Assembly: GCA_004009845.1 (NCBI GenBank)
Contig: RMBW01000078.1
Location: 1-64,000, forward strand
DNA length: 64,000 nucleotides
Reading direction: 5' to 3'
Source: Davidsoniella eucalypti
Lineage: Eukaryota > Ascomycota > Sordariomycetes > Microascales > Ceratocystidaceae
Position 1 is the stretch's first letter. Each line of letters opens with the position of its first letter. The notes beneath the pieces were generated by a model, which was not told where the DNA came from, did no database searches, and saw only the letters and a list, made by a program, of their open reading frames with translations. The position numbers and the translations under genes were made by a program. Shown here piece after piece: positions 24,198-33,940 of this stretch.

Positions 24198-25751
24198 ATG
24201 CCTGGCGTTTACGAGGAACAGCACGTCGCTGCCGACGACACTAGAGGTTAGTAGCCTTGAATATTCCTTGTTTCCCTCGTTCTCTTGTCGTCTCGCCATG
24301 TGCGCACCAGATTGTCTTAGTCAATGCTGCATCCTCGCCGTGGAATATCGCTTTGGACGGGCTTTGGACGGGCTTATAGCCTGCCAATATTATCTGCTGT
24401 ATCTTGGGATCTCTAGACACTAGCTGTGCAACGCCATTCTATATGCCATGTACCTCGATAGGAACCCGCGTTTATGTCGTGGTGGTCACTGCTCATGCTA
24501 TTGCTGCTATCATTACTAGGCCATGTGCCGATCAACATCTGTTTATCTTCTACGTACAAATCGACTAACATGCTGCTTCGATCTCTAGTTCTGGGCCAAG
24601 ACCCTCTCATCCAGCCCGCCCTCCTGGCGCAGGAGGTACCCATGAGCAAGGCTGCTCTCGAGACCGTTCTGAAGGGCCGTCATGAGGCTGCCGAGATCAT
24701 CATGGGCCGCAGCGACAAGCTGCTGGTCGTCATCGGCCCCTGCTCCATTCACGACCCCGCCACTGCCCTTGAATACTGCGAGCGTCTCAAGGCTCTTGCC
24801 GCCACTCTGTCCGACGACCTATCCGTTGTCATGCGCGCCTACCTCGAGAAGCCTCGTACCACTGTTGGCTGGAAGGGTCTGATCAATGATCCCGATATCG
24901 ACTCTTCTTTCCAGATCAACAAGGGCCTGCGCGTCTCCCGCCAGCTCTTCAGCGACTTGACTTCCGCCGGCATGCCAATTGCTAGCGAGATGCTTGATAC
25001 CATCTCTCCCCAGTTCCTGGCTGACTTCATCTCCGTCGGTGCCATTGGCGCCCGTACTACTGAGTCTCAGCTGCACCGTGAACTGGCCTCCGGCCTGTCT
25101 TTCCCCGTTGGTTTCAAGAACGGTACTGACGGTAACCTAGGAGTCGCCATCGACGCCATTGGTGCGGCTGCTTCCCGCCATCACTTCATGGGTGTCACTA
25201 AGCAGGGCTTGGCTGCCATCACCCGCACCAAGGGTAACGAGCACGGTTTCGTCATTCTACGTGGCGGTACCAAGGGCACCAACTTCGACAAGGAGAACGT
25301 CCAGGCCGCCAAGGAAACCCTGACCAAGAAGGGCCAGAAGCAGGCCATCATGGTGGATTGCTCTCACGGTATGTATTTTCTCAAGTTGAAACAAAACCAT
25401 AGGCTAGATGACTAACATATACTCAACATAGGCAACTCTAACAAGGACCACCGTAACCAGCCCAAGGTTGCCCAGGTTGTCGGTGATCAGCTGCGCGAGG
25501 GTGAGACCTCCATCATCGGTGTCATGATCGAGTCCAACATCAACGAGGGTAACCAGAAGGTCCCCGCCGAGGGCCCCTCTGCTCTGAAGAAGGGTGTCTC
25601 GATCACTGATGCCTGCATTCACTGGGAGGATACCGTCTCTGTTCTGCAGCAGCTTGCCGAGGCCGTCCGCACCCGCCGTAGCGTTGTCAAGGCCAAGGGT
25701 GAGGCTGCTGATGCCTCAAAGAGCCAGGTCAGCACTCTTGAAGAGGATTAG
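24198..25751 (+). CDS. 3-deoxy-D-arabino-heptulosonate 7-phosphate (DAHP) synthase
   Basis: Type I DAHP synthase. It condenses phosphoenolpyruvate with erythrose 4-phosphate, the first step of the shikimate pathway, and is normally feedback-inhibited by an aromatic amino acid. Exons 24198-24246, 24589-25368 and 25432-25751 join to 382 aa. The first intron is long (342 nt). Diagnostic motifs are VVIGPCSIHD, MRAYLEKPRTTVGWKGLIND, EMLDTISPQ, IGARTTESQLHRELASGLS, PVGFKNGTDG, HHFMGVTK and MIESNINEGNQ, with GNSNKDHRNQPKV just after the second splice. These match yeast Aro3/Aro4. The sequence seems closer to Aro4 (Tyr-inhibited) than Aro3, but the inhibitor cannot be settled by eye. The CPRE at 23605 suggests cross-pathway control. 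Confidence 0.95.
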
Positions 25752-26577
25752 ATGTCTTTATCTACAGATATTCGAATGGCTCCACAAGTCAAATTGGCCA
25801 ATTCCCGTTCTCGAAAACGGTCGGTTAGTCACCAGACTAAACGTGCGATTCTGGCTGGTAGGGTTGGCTACCACCACAAGCCTGCCAACTGTGTAGGCCA
25901 TGTGATAGCCAAGCCGCTATATCGTACAACGCTCAAAGCCAGCATCCATTCAGCGGGCGAGCTCAAAGCGCGAGACGGGGTGTGATTGGTCGTCATTATG
26001 TCTTTGTGGAAAACATTCATTTGTTTTCTTCTTGCACCAATTAGGAACGGCGTTTCCTGTTCTTCTTTACTTGTTTATTGTTTTGTTACTGGGGAATGAT
26101 ACGATGGGAAATACTACTCTTGAACAAAAGCGAAAACCGCTGCCTCAATGGCTTCGATGGTTATGGACATCTAAGAAGATATTTCTACATCGACTAGTGG
26201 GACACAGTTGTGTTTTTTTTCTTTCTTTTTTGAAACCAATTACTACTTACTATAAATATAGAACAACTGTAGTTCATACAGTTAGTAAATCTATTGCCCA
26301 TACTTGTTCCCGTAATGTGAATATGAATCATGGTGCAAAGAGTAGCCTTAACAGGGCTTGAGTTCAATAATAAGAATCGGGTTGGATTTCAGATTCCTTG
26401 TGAGAGTTTCAGCAGCAAGTTTCATGGATGCCACCCTGTCCATATACGGAGGCTCATTGCATTGTACCGCCAAGTTTAATACGATGGGAGAGAAAAAGAG
26501 GTACGGAACCAAACAGTACAAAAATTAATTAATTCATGTATAGCTGTAGCTTCATGCAATACGGAATCTTGCGACTT
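25752..26577. other. convergent intergenic region
   Basis: This holds the 3' flanks of DAHP synthase (+) and the secretory membrane protein gene (-). Short frames on the plus strand (to about 26361) lack coding features. I see nothing else in it. Confidence 0.45.
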
Positions 26578-27433
26578 CTATGTACGGCCATTGGAGCCTA
26601 GCCTTGAATACTCGGCCCGCGATGCTGAAGCTGATGAGGTAGAAGCTCCCTTGGCTAGGCCACGAGCGTCGCGATATCTTTGATAGGCCGCCCAGGCCAA
26701 AAGCGAGAAGGTGCCCAGCAAGAAGCCCCAGATGATTATCTTGTCCTTTTGACTATCGCGCTGGAAACACAGCGTTTGTACGTCTGTTTCCTTGGCCGCC
26801 TTGCAGAAGTCTATGCCTTGGTTGAGGCAAAAGGCCTTGGTGCATCGCGAACATGATGGTGGCGGCACTCGGCGCTCTAATGGTGAAGAAGAGGAGGAGC
26901 GCACTGCTAGAGAAGAATGGTATGGCGACTCATTAGAACCGGCATCGAAGAGGCTGAAGGGTGTCAAGGAAGACCGAAGGTCGAGAAGGCCTGGATTGGC
27001 CGATGCGCTGTCGTCGAGAGGAAGGACGGTGCTATTCTTAAAGCATGTGCATTTACAGAAAACAGGCGCTATATCAGAGGTGGACGAGAGACATTACGAA
27101 GGGTCAGCGAGAAAAAAATAAAGAAAACCAGAGTTTAGCAAAGAAAGGCGCGGCATGTAATTCCGTCTTTGATCGTCTTTGCTTATGCATGATGCGATCA
27201 AAAAGGGAAGAAGATGCAGGGAGACCAACACAAAAACAGACAGAGCAAGGCAGGTTAGATTGCATGGCATTTTCTTTTTAGCCGATTCTTCTTTCTCTGG
27301 CCGAGTTGTGACTAGGTGTTGTAGCTGGATTTCATATGACGACAGACGTACCTTGGGCTGTAACAAGAGATATTAAAGCCGCAAAGAAGAGCAGCAACAG
27401 CGATCGTGACGGTCGCGGAAATGGCCTGGACAT
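26578..27433 (-). CDS. secretory-pathway membrane protein, cysteine-rich luminal domain, one C-terminal TM
   Basis: Function unknown. Minus-strand exons 27433-27352 and 27068-26578 join to 190 aa across a 283-nt intron (donor GTACGT, acceptor TAG). The N-terminus MSRPFPRPSRSLLLLFFAAL, followed by ISLVTAQ, is a clear signal peptide. After the splice comes APVFCKCTCFKNST, a Ser/Pro-rich linker, then a second cysteine cluster (SCSRCTKAFCLNQGIDFC). The single membrane span is IIIWGFLLGTFSLLAWAAY, followed by a short basic and Ser-rich tail. This predicts a type I membrane protein with a disulfide-rich exoplasmic domain. I recognise the pattern as a conserved fungal hypothetical protein. It is divergent from the mL50 gene. 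Confidence 0.75.
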
Positions 27434-27949
27434 GATGATTTGGAGTGCTATGGGAGAAAGGAAATGATGATGAAAGAAGAAGGAAAACAGGGAATTTGAA
27501 AAAGTATAGAAAGAAACCTGGTGACGACCCTAGATCAGAATCGGCAAACATACCGCTTGGGCTTTTTGTAGCTGGTAAGAGTGAGTTTGAGTACTCAATA
27601 AGTGTAGCTATGCTTTGTGTTGCTAGATTGTAGATCTACCGAGTTAAGCCAGCTAACCCTGGCTATATAGTTTAAGTGTGGCGTTAAGCATGTCCGTAGT
27701 CAGCCACACCACAGGGATTTAGAAGTACATATGTGGCGCTGGTCGGGGCTGCGAAAAAAGTCAAGCTTGGCTATCATGAGGGAAACCCGCTGAATCGGCG
27801 AAAGAGACGAAAAGACGACGTCACTTCGACGAACGGCCGATTTTTGCTTTTCTGGTCTAAAGACAGACGAGCTTCACTGGCGTCTGAATAGTCCTTCTAT
27901 CATTTTCTTTCTTTGCTATCTTACGTTTGCCTTGCTCACTTGTCCCACA
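27434..27949. promoter_or_regulatory. shared divergent promoter region (membrane protein / mL50)
   Basis: 516 bp lie between divergent start codons. No named factor site was recognised. The 50 bases before 27950 are pyrimidine-rich, typical of a fungal leader. Confidence 0.45.
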
Positions 27950-29287
27950 ATGTCACTTCCCACCACCATGCGTAGAATGCCGCGGGCTCTGCGTTTCCGT
28001 CCCAGTGCCGTCCTTCCGCCTTCTTCGGTCTCGAGCAGCGCACCAGCCTTGCGCAGCAGCTTCAGTACCAGCACGTGGACGAACCTAGCCCAAACCACCT
28101 CACGATCCGCCATCTTCGGCAAGGGTTCAGCGGGCGAAGAATCTAAGCTGGAGGAAGAATCCAAGCTCCGCGAAATCCTCGCCAGCCGCGAACGCGAACG
28201 CCAGGAGGCTCTAGCCCAATTCGACGAGAAGTTCGCCAACAAAACCTATGGCTTGGAGGCCGAGGCGGAAAATCCCGAGGATATTCTCGAGACACAGCTA
28301 GTAATGCCACCGGACTACTCGGTGGCTCCTACTTTTGATGAGGCCGAGGCCGAGAAGATTTTCGACTACGTGCCCGCTGAAGATGGTCGTGGCCTTGAGA
28401 CGGTCGGCGAGTTGAACACATGGTGGGATCAGGAGGGCCACTGGGGCCCGGAGAACCATCTCAGTGTCTTTGCTGCCCCGCCACGTACTGTTGATATCAG
28501 CAAGGCCAAATCTCGTGAAAGTGGCTTGTCTGATGAGCTGATGACAGTACTGGTGCGCCAGGCTGTCATCGAGGCATTGGTATACAAGAGCAAGGGCGAA
28601 GCTAGTGGCCTAGTCAAGGGTTGGGCACGCACTGATAAGCAGACGGCACTGAAGGCAGTACATGCGAAGCTAGAGGCACGGGATGGCGGCGATCTGGCAT
28701 TGACTGGAGAATTGGTAGATATCTTCGATGCGTTGAACAGTACTACGCCGGTTTCAGAGGAGTCAGAGGCAGACTTCACGCAACAGGAGGCCGAGGAGCT
28801 GGCCAAGTCGTTTGATACGGCTTGGCGGAATATTTCGCTCGAGGATGCCACGCTCAAGTTTGCGGTAAGTTGTCAATAGACCAGGATTGCTGAGCATCTG
28901 TTTGCTAATTATACATGCATTACTCAGATCCACAAGCGTATCTACCAGCTCACCGGATACTTCACTTCAGACTCCCGCCTCCACATCTCACACACAGTCG
29001 ACCAACTCCTCACCCACCTGACGAAGCGCGAGAAGCCTAAGACTGTGAGTGATTACATCAAGCAGGCCGCAGTGTCAGACGACAAGAAGGTAGCAGCGGC
29101 GTTCCCTCTCACACAACTCCCCAATGTGCGGGTCTTTAGTCGCCGTGTGACGCCTATCGACCGTCATATCATGGATGGTAGCTGGAAGAAGATTGAACAG
29201 GAGCTATGGAAGCGGAAGCTGCCCGTTGTGGGCCACGAAGACCTGGGCGACTTTGCGGAGCGCAAGTGGCTCGATGTCAAGGCTTAA
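27950..29287 (+). CDS. mitochondrial large ribosomal subunit protein mL50
   Basis: Predicted mitoribosomal protein of the Ribosomal_L50 family (subunit 39S domain). Exons 27950-28864 and 28928-29287 join at phase 0 to 424 aa. The N-terminus (MSLPTTMRRMPRALRFRPS, then Ser/Ala-rich sequence) is an amphipathic basic presequence for mitochondrial import. A charged helical region (KLREILASRERERQEAL) follows. The family core is around LSDELMTVLVRQAVIEALVY and continues over the splice: NISLEDATLKFAIHKRIYQL, then TGY. The C-terminal extension is basic and ends WLDVKA. The frame is open upstream of 27950, but 27950 is the first ATG and places the presequence correctly. Family assignment is from memory of the domain and is fairly secure. 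Confidence 0.8.
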
Positions 29288-29703
29288 AGAGAGAGGATAT
29301 ATGCATGTTCTCTATCCTTATTATTGTACGATCAACAAAAAGATTTAGATATATGAGTCTACTGTATGAGGTTGTTAAGGGCTTAGTGTAAGATATACGG
29401 TTAGAAGAAGCTTTCTCATCATTCAAAACATAGCTAAGTTTCACGGGTTAAATTTTGAAGGCGTATAGAAAGACGACCACGGTTAAGAAGGAGATGAAGA
29501 AGAAGTTGAAGAAGAGGGGGCTCTCATCTGCATAATAAATTAACATCAACTACCTCTCTGTAACTGGTATTACATACAAAAACCCCCCAAAAACCTCCCA
29601 AAACCCTCTTTATATCTTTATATCTCTATCGGCAATTTCACCAATGAGCACGCAAGGACACACTTTCAGATACCTGCTCACAAAATAAGACATATACTAT
29701 ATA
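29288..29703. other. 3' flank of the mL50 gene up to a transposon
   Basis: This is AT-rich 3' untranslated-type sequence ending at the TA dinucleotide (29702-29703) that flanks the Tc1/mariner-type element. There is no gene. Confidence 0.5.
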
Positions 29704-29767
29704 CAGGGCTAAGTTTTGTCGTGGGATCAGCGTGCAGATCGGTCTCTTGCAAGTAACTGTTTATTCT
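29704..29767. repeat. left terminal inverted repeat
   Basis: This 64-bp arm begins CAGGGCTAAGTTTTGTCG and is the exact reverse complement of 31131-31194. Confidence 0.92.
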
Positions 29768-30039
29768 GACATGTACACGGTATTATAACTGTACTATACA
29801 CTGTATTAACCGATGTCAACATTATCATTAACAATCCCTTGTTTATTTCTATAATCAGGAAAATGATCATCATCTAGAGGCCTTAGTTGACTAACAAGAA
29901 GGACAGTGATGAAATTTGTTGCGAGATGTTGAAATTGTGCCTATCGGCAAATTTCACGATATTGCTATAATAAATTGAAACTATGTACTTAAGATCTGTT
30001 TAATTCATAACTGTGTGTATTAAAATACCATATTTCAAA

Positions 30040-30939
30040 CTAGTACCTAGTGTACATCCCATTGGTAGCGATAACAGCCTCACAACGATTCTTCATCGAA
30101 ACTAGGAGTTCATGAAGGTACTCATTGCTAATATTGTCCCAAGCCTCTTGGACTGCATTTCGAAGGTCCTCCGAGCGAAGAATCTCGGAGAAGTTCCTTT
30201 GGATATATAACTTCATCTCATGCCAAACAGCTTCGATCGGGTTGAGGTCTGGTGAAAAAGGTGGCCAATCCAGGACCGTGATACCACGAGATCGAAACTC
30301 TTCCATGGTCTGTCTCGCTTTATGGCAAGGAGCATTATCTTGCATAAACTCTAGACTCTCAGGCTCGAAAGACTTCATAAACTCCATGACTTTCACTAGT
30401 TCTTTATATGACATTTGTCGGCCCTCTGGGCTTGCACACAGAAACTCAATTAACTCATCGACTTGGGCTGGTGTAAGTTTACGAGGTGGGCGACGAGGGG
30501 TCACTGGGTTTCTCATGGCGTATTGGACTTGTCTTACTGTAAGATGAAGACCTGAGGCTACGGCTTGGGTGGTCCATCCAGCATTGTTCACAAGGGTTTG
30601 AACCTCTAATCGAACATCACGAGTAGTATTTCGTGAGCGTACAGAGGTAAGTGAATCATTGGAAATTTCCGCTGTTTCTAGTGTTGGCGAAGGGGTTCGA
30701 AATTGTTGATCGTTTGAATGGGACTGTGCAATCAACAACTGTCGTCGAACTTGGTGGTATTCTTGCTGTAGCCCTTCACGCTGTCTATTGAGCTGGTTTA
30801 CTTCTTCTGCATGTCGTTGTTGGAGCTGTTGGAACTGTAGCTGAAATCCACGTTGTTTACGTGCCTCCTGGCTTCTGAGATCTTGGGTTCTTTGGGATAT
30901 GTCTTGAAGTCTAAGCTCTAGATCCGTTATTGTAGACAT
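30040..30939 (-). pseudogene. internally deleted Tc1-like transposase, frame preserved (299 aa)
   Basis: The frame starts at ATG 30939 (MSTITDLELRLQD) and ends at 30040. The N-terminus is a Gln-rich coiled coil. A helix-turn-helix follows (WTTQAVASGLHLTVRQVQYA), then a second DNA-binding segment that stops at SYKELVKVMEF. It then jumps directly to the end of the DDE domain: FMQDNAPCHKA (second catalytic Asp) and WPPFSPDLNPIEAVW (third acidic position). The segment with the first catalytic Asp is missing. The related copy at 42224-43906 still has part of it (GCKKDAIRGAPRRAGFMRCI). The deletion kept the frame. The product could bind transposon ends but not cut them. Confidence 0.85.
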
Positions 30940-31130
30940 AATTAGTAGTTGTATGGTGGTCAAGTAGTATAATAGTCAAGTTGTATAGTAGTATATTAGT
31001 ATAATGGTCTGGTGATATATTTGTATTGTTTTATAATTGTGTTGTGCTATAAGGAGAAAAAAGGTGTAGAAGGATAACTTTTGTTCAGAAAAGCGGGGAA
31101 TTTTAAAAGTGGGGAAACTTGAGTATGTCG

Positions 31131-31194
31131 AGAATAAACAGTTACTTGCAAGAGACCGATCTGCACGCTGATCCCACGACAAAACTTAGCCCTG
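31131..31194. repeat. right terminal inverted repeat
   Basis: This 64-bp arm ends ACTTAGCCCTG and is the exact reverse complement of 29704-29767; a TA follows at 31195-31196. Confidence 0.92.
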
Positions 31195-31334
31195 TATACA
31201 GTACACTTAAAAGAATACACATCATCGTGTCTTTATATTTCAGGTTTATCAACGTTTCTGTATTTATTGAATGAAAATTGAAGTCATGATATCATAGGTC
31301 GGACATACATCTATCTAATTCAATCCTTTCGCTT

Positions 31335-31808
31335 TTACTCTTCTATATAATCAGTTAGTACGGCTACGAACAAAAATGCCAGGTTACTGGAACGTTTCGT
31401 GAGACTTACGAAAAACGAACGAGCCATCATCGTTGATGATGCGCTCGGACAGGTTAACATCGGATTCGCGGTATTCTCCATTGTGTTGTCTGAGCGAAGC
31501 ACGCAGAACGGGCACCTCACCGCCGCCTTCAATCGAGAATCTGATGTTCTCGGCAGTCTCGGAGAAGTTCACTCCACCCCAATGGAAGTGGCCTGTGAGC
31601 GTGGAAGAGAATACACGTTAGTATAGCTGAACTATGGTAGATTTGCTCGATGGATATTGTTAGAGGATGGGAACGTACCGTCATCGTTACCAAGATATTG
31701 ATTCAGGTTAATTTCAGATGAATGCATCTCGCTGTTGCCATTGCGAAGATTGGCCCTGAGAAGGCCGTTATCAATGGTGATATCTTCAGCGGTCAAATGG
31801 AAAGACAT
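31335..31808 (-). CDS. cyanovirin-N homology (CVNH) lectin
   Basis: Small secreted-type or cytosolic sugar-binding protein of the CVNH family, whose members bind mannose-rich glycans. Minus-strand exons 31808-31679, 31592-31410 and 31342-31335 join to 106 aa, the standard single-domain CVNH length. Motifs are MSFHLTAEDITIDNGLLRA, the LNQYLGNDDGHFHWGG stretch, FSETAENIRFSIEG and LRASLRQHNGEYRESDVNL, showing the two symmetric half-domains. There is no signal peptide. The last intron (GTAAGT, TACTAAC, TATATAG) leaves a final 8-nt exon and an ending FVFQE. If unspliced, the frame instead runs to a stop at 31384 with RKSHETFQ. The spliced form better fits the family. The gene lies 140 bp from the transposon end. 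A TATA box is at 31928-31935. Confidence 0.88.
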
Positions 31809-33940
31809 GGTGAGAATACTATAGGTTGAAGGAGGAAATGTTTGTATATGAAGAAAAGAAGAGCGATTGTAATGATGATGAAAAGAACAACCAACCAGAG
31901 AGCCATCAAGGCACCCAGCATACCTAGTATTTATACCTCAACCTCAAGGTCGAGTCGCACCCCCAAACACTCCAATGATGGCATCAAGGAACCCCTCCAC
32001 CCCCTCTAGTTCTTTGCCATTCTGTCGTCTTCTTCCTCGAGCAATACATGCCATGCCCCTCCGCTCATTCTTCCTTTTCTCCTTCCTAATACTTGTTGAC
32101 CGTTGAAAGCTTGTGCCTCCTGCTCGGCTACGGGAAGGACGAAAGACGGGGTCGAATGCTTGGCAACCGCCTCTTCTCTCTTTTATCTCTTACGTGCTTT
32201 CGATGCGCCGTAGCCAGTGTGACGTGTACCAACACTGCCAACACTGTTGCTCAAGATTCATTTATATCTCTGTTTATTCCATTATCCAAGAATCGTCAAG
32301 GCGAAGACCGACTACGCGGGATGTAACAAGGGGTGGAGGGGGGGGTGTACTTTATACATAAACGTATGTGCTGAACAGGGCCTTGACTTCCTTTCGATTT
32401 CTGCATGTTCCTTCTCGTGTACTCCGCTGAAGCCTCACTCCAAGATATGGCTAAAGCTATATCAATGCCAATGCCATTTGGTACTGGACAACATACATAC
32501 AATACTAGTGGAGACTGAAGACATACAGAGAAGTACTACTTGTGGGGGCGGTTAAAGCAATGACGAAGAGAAAGCCAATCATTGTCCCAAGATATCCTGG
32601 TGTCTAACGCTGAGCTGCATGGGGTAGGAGAGCAGGAACGTTGGTTATTCTTGAACGTCATCGTTTTTTTCTTAACGAGGTCGTCTTCGCTCATATGCTC
32701 GTACTCACTATGCCAACACAATCGGCCTATATTGGAGGTAACAAGACACCACGCTTCCTAATCTTGTACGGGCAAGGAGTGAAGGATGGATGGATGAAAA
32801 CAATTCTAGAAGTAACTATCATTGCTACAAGTTGTGATCGGAACCAATGTTGATAATGATTTTGAAAGATGTCATGGAACGCACGGCAAGCCAAGACTTT
32901 TTATTGTTTCCCACTGCTGTTTTTGGTCTGGAACATCGGCAATAAACAAGGCTTTAGTTTCGGTATTCAGATATATCGGTCGATTCCTACATGTTCATGC
33001 TATTCGTTAGCAGACCATATAACTATACATATGTACATGGTAAATACATACAGACCACCCATTGGGCACCTTCCAATGCATCGTGGGCTCAATCGATGTT
33101 GCAGAAGGAGCTTTCCGATCTACTTGTCCCCATACACCGACAGGTTGTCTCCTGTTTCATGCGCCTACGATGTTGATCATATGAATTCCTATTACCACGA
33201 AGACTACCAAAAACCTCAACTTATATAAATGACTGATTCTGCGCTAGCATAACAGCCGCAATGAAACTGAGGCCGGGAGTTGGGTTGGAGGTTGGGGTGC
33301 AGTAGCAGCAAAGCTCGTTCAGTATTTCATTCCAGCACTATGATAATATGTAGGATAAATACTAGGCCTCTGTAGTATTGGCATAGGAGGGCAGGATAGA
33401 GCAGGAGGGGCATTCAAGGGAGTAAATACATCGCTTAGGAATTGAAAACGGGCATCTGAAGACACTTTGGCTTCGACAGGCCCTTTGCACCCATGTAACC
33501 ATGGAGCTGCGACTCGATCGACGTGGCGTTGGTTGGTAATTGCTGTCTTTGTGGCATTTGATCTTGGAATACGATGCGTGAAACAGAGTTAAATATATGA
33601 CGTAGATGTATGTATTAGATATTTTATTTGTAGCATGTGATGGACCAAAAATAGCAAGAGCCAATATATCAAACAATAACACGTGACTGCCATACAACTA
33701 GCCTTGACAAACAAAACAGCCAGTATACACATAGTTTAGTATCCTTTTCCGTGATGCCACTGAGTAACGAATATCAAATCATTATTTTCTAGCACCGATT
33801 GTAGAGAAAATGGGGCATGGTCAATAAAGAATGGTGTAATTGTTTCCTATTAAGCTACTACTGGGGGAGATCAGAGAACTGCTGCGGGTTTGCCGAATTT
33901 CACTCCTGGATTGACTGAGGTATAAAAGAAATACTCCATG
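31809..33940. other. intergenic region between the CVNH gene and the NLR
   Basis: The first ~150 bp are the CVNH promoter. The remainder, to the NLR stop codon at 33941, has only short incoherent frames on both strands and no recognisable gene. Confidence 0.45.
31928..31935 (-). promoter_or_regulatory. TATA box of the CVNH gene
   Basis: TATAAATA on the minus strand lies about 120 bp upstream of the CVNH ATG (31808), a usual distance for a regulated fungal promoter. Confidence 0.55.

Larger units (their letters stand above)
29704..31194 (-). mobile_element. Tc1/mariner-superfamily element, internally deleted, 1491 bp
   Basis: The element runs from CAGGGCTAAG to CTTAGCCCTG, with perfect 64-bp terminal inverted repeats (29704-29767 and 31131-31194); similarity continues a little further inward after a one-base indel. 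It is flanked by TA on both sides (29702-29703 and 31195-31196), the Tc1/mariner target duplication. It carries one minus-strand transposase-derived frame that lacks the middle of the catalytic domain, so it is non-autonomous. The perfect ends suggest recent movement. Confidence 0.9.
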
